Source of the DNA: an uncultured Alphaproteobacteria bacterium | GTDB lineage: Bacteria > Pseudomonadota > Alphaproteobacteria > Rhodobacterales > Rhodobacteraceae | Direction: 5' to 3' | NCBI GenBank assembly: GCA_902573735.1 | Contig: CACGLH010000003.1 | Coordinates: 62,001 to 126,000, forward strand | Length of the DNA: 64,000 bases | In this document: one piece after another, positions 1 through 8,519 of the stretch | Layout: each line of letters starts with the position of its first letter | How positions within the stretch are numbered: the stretch's first letter is position 1 | Translations under genes and position numbers: made by a program | The notes under the pieces: generated by a model | Database searches by the model: none | What the model was told of the DNA's origin: nothing | What the model saw: only the letters and a program-made list of their open reading frames with translations

Positions 1-465
1 ATTTTTTAAATCAGATTTTACGAGTGGATTTTCTGTTTTTTCAATTGAACCTTCAAAATGTGCTCCTGTTTCTATTGCAATTGTATTATGAATAATATCA
101 CCTTCAACCTTAGCTGAGGATGTTAGAGTTACTTTTTTTGATCGTATTGTTCCAGAAACAAAACCATTAATAATTAGTTCATTTGTATTGATCTCACCTT
201 TAATCTTTGCATTTTGGCCAACTGTTAAAAGGCTTGCCTTAATATTGCCTTCAACTTCTCCTTCTATTTGAATATCTCCAGTTGTAGTTAAGTTTCCCTT
301 AATGAATAAATCAGTAGATAGTAGAGATGGTGGAGAGCTCTCAGAATTTTTCATAATATTTTTTTCTACATTATAAGATGTTTCAATTAAATCTGTTTCA
401 ACTATTTCATTTGTAGGATTATTTGTTGCTTTTTTTATCTCATTTGATTTTGGTTTAGAAAACAT
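1..465 (-). CDS. Bactofilin family protein (partial, 3' end beyond window)
   Basis: Bactofilins polymerise without nucleotide into filaments that scaffold envelope or shape-determining enzymes on the inner face of the membrane. The readable 155 residues start with a polar, unstructured tail of about 47 residues. Then comes the repetitive beta-helix pattern typical of the family: short hydrophobic/Gly repeats with alternating 'GDIQIEGEVEGNI', 'TVGQNAKIKGEI', 'ELIINGFVSGTI' and 'VEGDI' units. The ATG at 465 is preceded by GAGG in the coding direction. The gene runs off the left edge, so its C terminus is not visible. The family call is firm; its cellular role here is unknown. Confidence 0.85.
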   Translation of the reverse strand, partial: MFSKPKSNEIKKATNNPTNEIVETDLIETSYNVEKNIMKNSESSPPSLLSTDLFIKGNLTTTGDIQIEGEVEGNIKASLLTVGQNAKIKGEINTNELIINGFVSGTIRSKKVTLTSSAKVEGDIIHNTIAIETGAHFEGSIEKTENPLVKSDLKN

Positions 466-545
466 TTTTTCCTCATTATTAATTTTTTTGTATTATTATG
501 ACTGAACGTCTTAATTTCAAATTTAGTTAATGTGTGATTATTAAT

Positions 546-1016
546 TTATTTTTTGTTACAAAAATCTAATACATTTTGAACATGTCCAGTTACTTTTACT
601 TTTCTCCAAATTTCTCTTATTACATTATTTTCATCAATTAAAAAAGTAGATCTTTCTACTCCCAAATATTCTTTACCATACATTGATTTTTTTACCCAGG
701 AACCTAATTGCTTAATCAAATGAATGTCAGGATCAGAAATAAGTTCAACTTCTAGATTATATTTATTTGTAAATTTTTGATGACTTTCAATACTATCTTT
801 GCTAAGTCCAAAAATATTTATATTTAATCTATCAAATTCTTTAACATTTTCGGAAAAAGCAAGGTTTTCTTTTGTACAACTTGTCGTATCATTTTTTGGG
901 TAAATAAAAATTATATTCTTTTTACCTAATAAGTCTGAAGAAGTTAAGGTATCTCTTTTTGAAGTCTTTAGATTAAAATTTGGCAATTTCCTTCCGACTA
1001 AAAAATTGTCATTCAT
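546..1016 (-). CDS. bcp: Peroxiredoxin, Bcp/PrxQ type
   Basis: Thiol peroxidase that reduces hydrogen peroxide and alkyl hydroperoxides in the cytoplasm. The 156-residue length and the thioredoxin-like fold match the Bcp family. The peroxidatic site is visible as 'YPKNDTTSCTKEN' with Cys47. The resolving cysteine that many Bcp proteins carry five residues later is absent: position 52 is Leu. The only other cysteine is Cys153, four residues from the C terminus. It may therefore act as a 1-Cys enzyme or use Cys153; this is inference. It sits alone between the bactofilin gene and the divergent queA. Confidence 0.88.
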   Translation of the reverse strand: MNDNFLVGRKLPNFNLKTSKRDTLTSSDLLGKKNIIFIYPKNDTTSCTKENLAFSENVKEFDRLNINIFGLSKDSIESHQKFTNKYNLEVELISDPDIHLIKQLGSWVKKSMYGKEYLGVERSTFLIDENNVIREIWRKVKVTGHVQNVLDFCNKK

Positions 1017-1112
1017 GTGTCCCTCAAAGTTTATATTTGAAGAAATTTAATAACATGTTAACAAATACTAAACAACCAATAGTTTAACAATCTATATAGT
1101 TGATATAAAAAT

Positions 1113-2168
1113 ATGAATTTATCTAATTTTGATTTTGACCTCCCTAAAAGGTTAGTTGCCTCAAGACCTATAAGACCAAGATCAAATGCTAAGCTCCTCT
1201 TGTACCACAATAACTTAATCAAAGATTATAATTTTTTTAATTTACCAGAGTTATTATGTGAAAAAGATTTGCTCATATTTAATGATAGTAAAGTACTTCC
1301 AGCTCTTTTATATGGTTTTGTAAATAACGATAATATTTATAAAAAAAGAAAATTTGAGTTACTTCTTGTGAATCAAATAAATGACAAAAGTTGGTTTTGT
1401 TTTTGTAAACCTCTAAGGAAAATTAAATCGGGAAATTACATTTTTTTCTCTGATGAATTAATCGCTCAAGTTTTACATAAAAGTGATAAAGGTTTAACAT
1501 TAAAGTTTGAATTTAAAGGTAATTTTTTTTATCATTTATATAATGTTGGAATTATGCCTATTCCTCCTTATATCCGAAAAATAAGGAAAGCAGATAATTT
1601 TGATAAAAAAGATTATCAATCAATTTTTTCAAAAAAAATAGGTTCTATTGCTGCACCTACCGCTTCATTACATTTTGATAGTAAATTAATAAAAGAAATA
1701 AAAAAAAAGGGTATAAATTATGGGTTTTTAACATTGCATGTAGGAATTGGTACATTTAACCCCATTAGGTCTGAAAATATTAATGAACATAAAATGCATT
1801 CTGAATATGGAGAAATTAATAAGGAAACAGCAGATATGGTAACTAGAACATTAAAAACAGGTGGTAGAGTAATCCCTGTTGGTACTACAAGTTTACGTAT
1901 TTTGGAGTCCTTAGATTACCAAAACAAAATAGTTAAACCTTTTAGTGGTTCTACTGATATATTTATTAAACCAGGATATAAATTTAAAATAGCCTCAGGT
2001 TTGATAACAAATTTTCACCTTCCAAAATCATCACTTTTTATATTGATTGCTTCATTTGTTGGACTAGAAGCTGCAAAAAAAATATATTCACATGCTATTA
2101 AAAATAATTACAGGTTTTTTTCCTATGGAGATGGATCGATTTTATTTCGAAACTTTAATCAATTTTAA
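1113..2168 (+). CDS. queA: S-adenosylmethionine:tRNA ribosyltransferase-isomerase
   Basis: Transfers and isomerises the ribosyl part of SAM onto preQ1 in tRNA, making epoxyqueuosine (queuosine pathway). The 351-residue length is normal. The N terminus 'LSNFDFDLPKRLVA', the internal 'SIAAPTASLHF' and 'LHVGIGTF' segments, and the C-terminal 'HLPKSSLFILIASF' are characteristic QueA blocks. The tgt gene that follows queA in many bacteria is not in this window; lpdA comes next instead. No unusual residues were noted. Confidence 0.95.
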   Translation: MNLSNFDFDLPKRLVASRPIRPRSNAKLLLYHNNLIKDYNFFNLPELLCEKDLLIFNDSKVLPALLYGFVNNDNIYKKRKFELLLVNQINDKSWFCFCKPLRKIKSGNYIFFSDELIAQVLHKSDKGLTLKFEFKGNFFYHLYNVGIMPIPPYIRKIRKADNFDKKDYQSIFSKKIGSIAAPTASLHFDSKLIKEIKKKGINYGFLTLHVGIGTFNPIRSENINEHKMHSEYGEINKETADMVTRTLKTGGRVIPVGTTSLRILESLDYQNKIVKPFSGSTDIFIKPGYKFKIASGLITNFHLPKSSLFILIASFVGLEAAKKIYSHAIKNNYRFFSYGDGSILFRNFNQF

Positions 2169-2274
2169 GATTCAAAATTCTTGAAATAATTTTTAAATAA
2201 TTAAATAAATTGATTGTTTTAATTTGGAATTAAAGCCATATATGTTTTATGTTGTCAAAAAGAGAGTATCAGAC

Positions 2275-3675
2275 GTGGAACAAAAATTTGATGTTGCAAT
2301 AATTGGATCAGGTCCTGGAGGTTATGTTGCAGCAATTAAAGCTGCTCAATTGGGATTGAGGGTCGCAATTATTGAAAAAGAAGATGTTGGTGGTGTTTGT
2401 TTGAATTGGGGGTGTATTCCTACAAAAACTTTTCTAAGATCTGCTGAGATTATTGAATTAGTAAAAAAATCTTCAGATTTTGGTATTAATATTTCAGAAT
2501 ATAATTTGAATTTACAAAAAATTGTCGAAAGATCCAAAAAAATTGCTTTAAAACTTTCAAATGGTGTTAAATTTTTACTTTCTAAAAATAAAGTAAAATT
2601 AATACATGGGAATGCTAGGTTTATTGACAAAAATAGATTGCTGATCCAAAAATCTGATCACGAACAAAAACTAAATATATTCTCAAATAATATCATAATT
2701 GCTACTGGTGCGAAACCTAAAGAAATACCTAGTTTAAAAGTCGATGGGAATGTAGTTTGGAATTACAGGAATGCACTTAGGGCAAAAAAAATTCCAGATA
2801 AACTCATAATTGTTGGTTCAGGAGCAATTGGTATGGAATTTGCCAGTTTTTATAATTCTCTAGGAACTGAAGTTTCAGTTTTAGAAATGCAAGACCGAAT
2901 ACTGCCAGTTGAGGATCTGGAAGTTTCACAATTTGCAAAAAAGCAATTTGAAAACAAAGGTATAAAGTTTTTTCTTAATTCAAATTTTACAGTATTAGAA
3001 AAAAATGAAAATCAAATATCAATTAGTGTTGAAAGTAATAATAATAAAATTAATTTATGTGCACCACACATTTTAGTAGCTATAGGGGTAAACGGCTGTA
3101 CTGATGGGTTAGGATTAAATGAAATTGGTATTAATATTAAATCTAATAGTATTCCAATAAATAAATATTGCCAAACAAATATAAAAGGAGTCTATGCAAT
3201 TGGAGATGTTACAACAACTCCATATCTCGCCCATAAAGCTAGTTATCAAGGAAATATTGCGGCTGAAGCTATATCTGGAAAAGATGTAACTAAATTCCTA
3301 AAAGATGAAAATATACCTGGTTGCACCTACTCAAATCCGCAGATTGCTTCAATTGGGCTCACAGAAGAAAAAGCATTAAAACTAGGCTATGATTTAGATA
3401 TCGGTAATTTTCCTTTTATTGGTAATGGTAAAGCACTTGCCATGGGAGAGGAAGAGGGTTTTGTAAAAACAATTTTTGACAAAAAAACTGGAGAATTATT
3501 AGGTGCTCATATGGTAGGTGCAGAAGTAACTGAGCTTTTATCTACATATATAGTAGGAAAGGGATTAGAGACAACTCCTGATGATTTTACATCAAATATT
3601 TTTCCACATCCTACAATGTCTGAAATGTTACATGAAAGTGTTTTGAGTTCCCAAAATATTGCAATACATTTTTAA
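2275..3675 (+). CDS. lpdA: Dihydrolipoyl dehydrogenase (E3)
   Basis: FAD enzyme that reoxidises dihydrolipoyl groups of 2-oxoacid dehydrogenase complexes, passing electrons to NAD+. Visible features are the FAD-binding 'GSGPGGYVAA', the redox disulfide 'GGVCLNWGCIPTK', the NAD-binding 'GSGAIGMEFA', a second FAD motif 'AIGDVTTTP', and the C-terminal 'HPTMSE' with the catalytic His. I prefer the GTG at 2275, preceded by AGAGAG eight bases upstream and giving the usual short N terminus. The frame is open upstream to a TTG at 2224 and an ATG at 2242, which would add 17 or 11 residues. It is followed closely by lipA, consistent with a lipoate-related operon; the E1 and E2 genes are not here. Confidence 0.94.
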   Translation: MEQKFDVAIIGSGPGGYVAAIKAAQLGLRVAIIEKEDVGGVCLNWGCIPTKTFLRSAEIIELVKKSSDFGINISEYNLNLQKIVERSKKIALKLSNGVKFLLSKNKVKLIHGNARFIDKNRLLIQKSDHEQKLNIFSNNIIIATGAKPKEIPSLKVDGNVVWNYRNALRAKKIPDKLIIVGSGAIGMEFASFYNSLGTEVSVLEMQDRILPVEDLEVSQFAKKQFENKGIKFFLNSNFTVLEKNENQISISVESNNNKINLCAPHILVAIGVNGCTDGLGLNEIGINIKSNSIPINKYCQTNIKGVYAIGDVTTTPYLAHKASYQGNIAAEAISGKDVTKFLKDENIPGCTYSNPQIASIGLTEEKALKLGYDLDIGNFPFIGNGKALAMGEEEGFVKTIFDKKTGELLGAHMVGAEVTELLSTYIVGKGLETTPDDFTSNIFPHPTMSEMLHESVLSSQNIAIHF

Positions 3676-3700
3676 AATTTAATAAATTTTATAGATAAAA

Positions 3701-4654
3701 ATGATGGAAAATTTAAATAAAAATAAAACTAGAATTAGACATCCTGAAAAAGTGAATAAACCAGAAAGTTTTCAGGTTAAAAAGCCAGACTGGTTAAAAG
3801 TAAAGGCGCCTATTTCAAAAGGCTATTTTGAAACAAAAAAGATTGTTGACTCACATAATGTATTTACAGTTTGCCAAGAGGCCTCTTGTCCTAATATTGG
3901 ATCTTGTTGGTCAAAAAAACATGCTACTTTTATGATACTAGGTGAAATATGTACAAGAGCTTGCGCTTTTTGTAACGTTTCTACTGGAAAACCTAATGAT
4001 TTAGATTTATTTGAACCAGCAAGAGTTGCAATGGCTGTTAGCAAACTTGGTTTAAAACATGTTGTTATAACTTCAGTTGATAGGGATGATTTAGATGATG
4101 GAGGTGCACAACATTTTGCTAATACTGTTAATTTAATACGCAAAAAGTCTCCTTACACTACCATAGAAATACTCACCCCAGACTTTTTGAGGGCTCATTC
4201 AGATTCTTTGGATATAGTATTAAGTTCTAACCCAAATGTTTTTAATCATAATCTTGAAACTGTACCAAGATTATATCATGAGGTTAGGCCTGGATCACGT
4301 TACTATCAATCTTTAAAAATTTTAGATAAAGCAAAAGATATAAACCCTTTTTTATTTACTAAATCTGGTCTTATGGTGGGTCTTGGGGAAGAATTAAAAG
4401 AAGTGATGCAGGTAATGGACGATTTGAGAACTGCAAGAGTAGACTTTCTTACTATTGGACAATATCTGCAACCTACAAAAAAGCATTATCCTTTATCTAA
4501 TTATGTAACAATCGATGATTTTGATAAATTAAAGAAAATAGCTTATTCAAAAGGCTTTTTAATGGTTTCCTCTAGTCCATTTACTAGATCCTCTTTTCAT
4601 GCTGATGATGATTATAAAGAGCTTTTGAAAAAAAAATTACAATCAAATAAGTAA
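3701..4654 (+). CDS. lipA: Lipoyl synthase
   Basis: Radical SAM enzyme that inserts two sulfurs into octanoyl groups on lipoyl domains. Both iron-sulfur sites are readable: the auxiliary cluster Cys58, Cys63, Cys69 (CX4CX5C) and the radical SAM cluster Cys84, Cys88, Cys91 (CX3CX2C, 'CTRACAFC'). The C-terminal '[12 protein letters not shown]' carries the conserved Arg-Ser-Ser that contacts the auxiliary cluster. The 317-residue length is normal. It starts 25 bases after lpdA and ends 6 bases before the COQ10-family gene, so the three are probably cotranscribed. Confidence 0.97.
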   Translation: MMENLNKNKTRIRHPEKVNKPESFQVKKPDWLKVKAPISKGYFETKKIVDSHNVFTVCQEASCPNIGSCWSKKHATFMILGEICTRACAFCNVSTGKPNDLDLFEPARVAMAVSKLGLKHVVITSVDRDDLDDGGAQHFANTVNLIRKKSPYTTIEILTPDFLRAHSDSLDIVLSSNPNVFNHNLETVPRLYHEVRPGSRYYQSLKILDKAKDINPFLFTKSGLMVGLGEELKEVMQVMDDLRTARVDFLTIGQYLQPTKKHYPLSNYVTIDDFDKLKKIAYSKGFLMVSSSPFTRSSFHADDDYKELLKKKLQSNK

Positions 4655-4660
4655 TGTTTT

Positions 4661-5113
4661 ATGAAGGCTCATAAAGAAATCTATTATATTAATTCAAAAA
4701 AAGAAATAATATATAATGTGATAGCGAATATAGAGAATTATCCGACTTTTTTACCATGGTGTATTGGTGCAAGAATAATCGATACTAAAAATTATTCTGA
4801 TGTTATTGTTAAAAAGGCTGAATTAATGATATCTTTTAAAACATTTAGAGAAAGCTTTGTTTCTGAAGTTAAATTAGACAAAAAAAACTGGACTGTAAAC
4901 ATTATTTCAAATAAGAAGCCTTTTAAATTACTAAAAGGTTCCTGGATTATAAATGAAAAAAAAGAATATTGTGAAGTTTCTTTTGAAATACAATTTGAGT
5001 TAAAATCTATCATTTTGGAAAAAATAATTGGTTTGGTCTTTTTTCAATCTGTAAAATCAATTGTTAAAGCTTTTGAAGAACAGTGTTTAAAGAGTAATAA
5101 TTTAGTTTCATAA
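4661..5113 (+). CDS. COQ10/RatA-type START-domain protein
   Basis: A small helix-grip (START/SRPBCC) domain of 150 residues. Mitochondrial Coq10 homologues bind ubiquinone and help its delivery to respiratory enzymes; bacterial RatA homologues have also been described as ribosome-associated toxins. The pattern 'NIENYPTFLPWCIGARI' near the N terminus and the amphipathic C-terminal helix fit the family. Position just after lpdA-lipA is the usual alphaproteobacterial arrangement and favours the Coq10-like reading. Its 3' end overlaps the convergent pncC by six bases. Confidence 0.85.
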   Translation: MKAHKEIYYINSKKEIIYNVIANIENYPTFLPWCIGARIIDTKNYSDVIVKKAELMISFKTFRESFVSEVKLDKKNWTVNIISNKKPFKLLKGSWIINEKKEYCEVSFEIQFELKSIILEKIIGLVFFQSVKSIVKAFEEQCLKSNNLVS

Positions 5114-5605
5114 CAAAGAAAGAAGATATTTTAATGACTCAATACTGCTTTTCTCTCTGACTAGTTTTCTACCAATGGGACCATAGTTTTGCTTTGCAGT
5201 TTTTATGTTATTATTTTTAAAAGCATATGATATCCAAACAAGACCCTCTGGTTTATCCTTAGTTCCTCCTCCAGGACCTGCAATACCAGAAATTGCCAAT
5301 AGGATATCAGACTGTGTGTGTAACTTTAGTCCACTTATCATTTCAATTACTACTTCTTCACTAACTGCTCCATATAAACTTAAAGTATTTTTAGAAACAT
5401 TTAGAAATTTTATTTTTGAATTATTAGAGTAAGTTATAAAACCACATTCAAAAACATCTGATGATCCAGGTATTGATGTAATTATTGAAGAGATAAGTCC
5501 ACCTGTACAACTTTCTGCAACAGAAATTTTGAATTTTTTAGATCGACATTTATTTATAATCTCGCTTGCTAATTTATAAAGTTTTAATGAGTTATTTAAA
5601 TTCAT
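5108..5605 (-). CDS. pncC: CinA C-terminal-type nicotinamide-nucleotide amidase
   Basis: Stand-alone CinA C-terminal domain of 165 residues, predicted to deamidate nicotinamide mononucleotide to nicotinate mononucleotide in pyridine nucleotide recycling. The family signature 'AESCTGGLISSIIT' (residues 30-43) and the later 'AISGIAGPGGGTKDKPEG' are both present. There is no N-terminal molybdopterin-type domain, as is usual in proteobacteria. Its ATG overlaps the pgpA stop by four bases, so it is the last gene of the ispD-ispF-pgpA-pncC operon. Confidence 0.92.
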   Translation of the reverse strand: MNLNNSLKLYKLASEIINKCRSKKFKISVAESCTGGLISSIITSIPGSSDVFECGFITYSNNSKIKFLNVSKNTLSLYGAVSEEVVIEMISGLKLHTQSDILLAISGIAGPGGGTKDKPEGLVWISYAFKNNNIKTAKQNYGPIGRKLVREKSSIESLKYLLSLL

Positions 5606-6072
5606 ATTAGATAAATAATTATAATAGTGGATGCAAATAATCCTGCTATAACGTCATCTAATAAAATACTTAAAGATGTTCTAGATTTATCTACAATGTA
5701 AATGGGCCATGGTTTTAAAATATCAAAAAAACGAAAGAGCAATAAAGATAATAACATTAATATATAAAAGTTAATTTTATCTAACTTAAAATCATCGAAA
5801 AATAATATTGGAGACAAGCTTATGAGCTGTCCTAAAAATTCATCAATAATAATTTCTGACGGGTCATGTACTCTATTTTTTAATACGTAAACATATGTAA
5901 AATACCAGCTCAATAAGAATATAAATAAAATAAATAAAAAAAATAGTATATAATTTTGAGAAAAAAAATTGTAAAAAAAATAAAAAAATAACACTCCAAA
6001 AAAACTTCCCAATGTCCCAGGAGCAAATTTTGAAAATCCAATACCAAAGATTGTTACAAAATATTTTTCCAA
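5602..6072 (-). CDS. pgpA: Phosphatidylglycerophosphatase A
   Basis: Integral inner-membrane phosphatase converting phosphatidylglycerophosphate to phosphatidylglycerol. The 156-residue protein has the family N terminus 'GIGFSKFAPGTLGS', the acidic 'DPSEIIIDEFLGQ' loop and the C-terminal 'DDVIAGLFA' motif, separated by hydrophobic membrane segments rich in Phe and Leu. It begins 6 bases after ispF and overlaps pncC by four bases, so translation is probably coupled. Confidence 0.93.
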   Translation of the reverse strand: MEKYFVTIFGIGFSKFAPGTLGSFFGVLFFYFFYNFFSQNYILFFLFILFIFLLSWYFTYVYVLKNRVHDPSEIIIDEFLGQLISLSPILFFDDFKLDKINFYILMLLSLLLFRFFDILKPWPIYIVDKSRTSLSILLDDVIAGLFASTIIIIYLI

Positions 6073-6078
6073 TATGAT

Positions 6079-6561
6079 CTATTTTTTAAAAATTAATACA
6101 GTAGTAAATACCGCGATTCCTTCCTCTCTTCCAGTATAACCTAATTTTTCAGAAGTAGTTGCTTTAATATTAATTTTTCGTATATCTAAATTACATATTT
6201 TAGATATTTTTTTTATCATTGAATTCCTAAACTTGCTTATTTTTGGCTTTTCGCAAATAAAGGTTAAATCAATATTTGATATTAAAAAATTATTTTTTTT
6301 CAATAATTGAAGTGATTTTTTTAAAAAAATTGCAGAGTCTACATTTTTCCATTTTTTTTGAGAAGGTGGGAACCATATACCTATATCCCCCTTACCTAAT
6401 GCCCCAAGTATTGCATCTGTAAGTGAGTGTAATCCTACATCAGCATCTGAGTGACCAATTAATTTTTTATTATTTTTAATTTCAACTCCACAAAGCTTAA
6501 TTTTTTTTCCAACACAAAGTTTATGAACATCAAAACCATTACCAACTCTTATTTCTTTCAT
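6079..6561 (-). CDS. ispF: 2-C-methyl-D-erythritol 2,4-cyclodiphosphate synthase
   Basis: Fifth enzyme of the MEP isoprenoid pathway, cyclising CDP-methylerythritol 2-phosphate with release of CMP. Zinc ligands are readable as Asp11 and His13 in 'GFDVH' and His45 in 'HSDADVGLH'. The C-terminal 'TTSEKLGYTGREEGI' carries the CMP-binding residues. The 160-residue length is that of a single-domain IspF. Many alphaproteobacteria make a fused IspDF; here the two genes are separate and overlap by four bases (ATGA). Confidence 0.96.
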   Translation of the reverse strand: MKEIRVGNGFDVHKLCVGKKIKLCGVEIKNNKKLIGHSDADVGLHSLTDAILGALGKGDIGIWFPPSQKKWKNVDSAIFLKKSLQLLKKNNFLISNIDLTFICEKPKISKFRNSMIKKISKICNLDIRKINIKATTSEKLGYTGREEGIAVFTTVLIFKK

Positions 6562-7253
6562 TTTATATATCTTTCAGCAATTTGAAGATCTTCAGGCTTT
6601 GTAATTTTTATGTTAAATTCACTACCTAAGACTTTTGTGATTTTAAAATTATTTTTTCTGGCCAAGTAAATATCATCATAAGCCCATTTTTCATCATTAT
6701 TTAAATGTGCTTTAAATATTTTATTAAATTTAAATCCTTGAGGAGTTTGTGCTCTAAAATAAGATGTTCTATTGGTTAATAAATTGAATTGGTCTTTTTC
6801 AATCTTCCAGATAGTATCATTAAAATTAATACAGGGTAATACTGCATCAAATTTTTCTAATTTATTTATAACTTCTTTAATAATTTTTTTTGACACTAGT
6901 GGTCTTGCACCGTCATGAATTAGTACTTTACTAGGATTATCTTTTAATTTGGATATGGTTTTTAGACCTTTTCTTACTGATATACACCTTTCATTTCCAC
7001 CAAAGCATGGTGGAAGTATTTTTTTAAAACTTTTTGAGTCATTAAGTTTATTTATACTTTTATTATAAAATTTTATATGTTTTTTATTTATAACTGGTAA
7101 GATATATTTTATCTCTTTCATATTAAGGAATTTTTTAACTGTTAAATTAATAATAGATTCATTACCTAAATCCACATATTGTTTTGGAATTTTTTCCTTA
7201 AATCTTGTTCCTTTTCCAGCTGCAACTATAATTACTGATGAATTCATAGGCAA
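6558..7253 (-). CDS. ispD: 2-C-methyl-D-erythritol 4-phosphate cytidylyltransferase
   Basis: Third MEP-pathway enzyme, forming CDP-methylerythritol from MEP and CTP. The nucleotide-binding signature 'AAGKGTRFKEKIPKQY' is at residues 11-26, and 'VLIHDGARPLVS' and the late 'KITKPEDLQIAE' are family blocks. The 231-residue length is normal. It is the first gene of the leftward operon with ispF, pgpA and pncC. The divergent spacer to ntrB is 129 bases. The dusB/nifR3 gene that commonly sits between this operon and ntrB in alphaproteobacteria is absent here. Confidence 0.95.
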   Translation of the reverse strand: MPMNSSVIIVAAGKGTRFKEKIPKQYVDLGNESIINLTVKKFLNMKEIKYILPVINKKHIKFYNKSINKLNDSKSFKKILPPCFGGNERCISVRKGLKTISKLKDNPSKVLIHDGARPLVSKKIIKEVINKLEKFDAVLPCINFNDTIWKIEKDQFNLLTNRTSYFRAQTPQGFKFNKIFKAHLNNDEKWAYDDIYLARKNNFKITKVLGSEFNIKITKPEDLQIAERYIK

Positions 7254-7382
7254 TAATCCCTTTTTTTAAAAAAATATCTAAATTTTAGGCAAATAAAGTT
7301 GTATGCGGTTTACAAGAGTATTATTTACCATACTAATAAGTAAAATTTAACACCTCCACTATGATAAAATATTGGTTTTAGT

Positions 7383-8516
7383 GTGTCAAAAAAAGATTTT
7401 GAGAACTTTTTTGCTAGTTTGTGGAACACTTTCCCGCATCCTTGTTTTGTTATCAATAGAAATCTGAAAATAATTGATATTAATGTTTCATCTGAAACTA
7501 TATGTATGACAAGTAAACACAGGATGATTGGAAAAAAGATAGTTGATTTTGTAGAAAAGGGTTCTTTGTTATTAAAGGTGATAGAACAAACGAATTTTAA
7601 GCAATCTCCAATTGTAATATACGATATAGATATATTTTGGGGAAAAAAAGAAATTGGAAAATTTAACGTTCATTCATCACCTATAGAAGGTAATTTAGAT
7701 TTTATACTTTTAGTAATGAATCTTAACCCAAAGAAAGAAAGAATTGATAAAAAATTGCTCCATCAAAATGCTGCTAGATCGGTTTCAGGTTTATCTGCAA
7801 TGTTGGCTCATGAAATCAGAAATCCTCTTGCTGGTATTTCTGGTGCAGCTCAACTTTTAGCACAAAATTCAGAACCTGAGGATCATAAATTTACTAAATT
7901 AATTCAATCTGAATGTAAAAGAATTGGTAATTTAGTATCAAAATTTGAAATTTTTGGTGATCTTGGTCCTTTAGTGAAGTCAAATATCAATATTCATGAC
8001 GTAATTGAGAAAACAAAGGATCTTGCAAAGGCAGGTTTTGCATCTCATGTTCGTTTTTTAGAGGAATATGACCCTTCATTACCAGATATAAAAGGTAATT
8101 TTGATCAATTAATACAGGTTTTTTTAAATCTTCTTAAGAATTCATCTGAAGCTGTTTCTGAATATGGTGGATATATCAAAATTAAAACCTCTTATCAAAG
8201 TGGAATAAAAATATTGTCAGTAAATAATAGAATGGAAGATCTTCCAATTTCTATATCTATTATTGATAATGGAAAAGGTATTTCTGATGATTTAATTGAT
8301 AAGATTTTCGAACCATTCGTCGGTACTAAGGCAGGTGGATCAGGTTTAGGACTTTCTTTAGTTTCTAAAATTATTGCAGATCATGGAGGAACAATTGAAT
8401 GTAATTCAAAAGATAATAAAACTTATTTTAATTTAAATTTACCTGTTGCTGATGTTAGTAAAGGTATAATTACAGACTATGATATTCATAAAAGACTTTT
8501 AATTAGCGAGGATTAA
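7383..8516 (+). CDS. ntrB: Nitrogen regulation sensor histidine kinase NtrB
   Basis: Cytoplasmic sensor kinase and phosphatase for NtrC, normally controlled by PII proteins according to nitrogen status. The 377 residues contain an N-terminal PAS-like domain (about 10-110), a HisKA helix with the phospho-accepting His in 'LAHEIRNPLAGISGAAQLL', and an ATPase domain with 'FLNLLKNSSEA', 'DNGKGI' and 'GGSGLGLSLV'. No membrane segment is visible, as expected for NtrB. The start is a GTG at 7383. The stop lies three bases before the ntrC start. Confidence 0.95.
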   Translation: MSKKDFENFFASLWNTFPHPCFVINRNLKIIDINVSSETICMTSKHRMIGKKIVDFVEKGSLLLKVIEQTNFKQSPIVIYDIDIFWGKKEIGKFNVHSSPIEGNLDFILLVMNLNPKKERIDKKLLHQNAARSVSGLSAMLAHEIRNPLAGISGAAQLLAQNSEPEDHKFTKLIQSECKRIGNLVSKFEIFGDLGPLVKSNINIHDVIEKTKDLAKAGFASHVRFLEEYDPSLPDIKGNFDQLIQVFLNLLKNSSEAVSEYGGYIKIKTSYQSGIKILSVNNRMEDLPISISIIDNGKGISDDLIDKIFEPFVGTKAGGSGLGLSLVSKIIADHGGTIECNSKDNKTYFNLNLPVADVSKGIITDYDIHKRLLISED

Positions 8517-8519
8517 GAA

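Noticed and set aside
6079-7253. IspD/IspF split as a frameshifted fusion gene
   Set aside because: Each protein has a normal N and C terminus and they meet in a clean ATGA overlap, so no disrupted fusion is needed.
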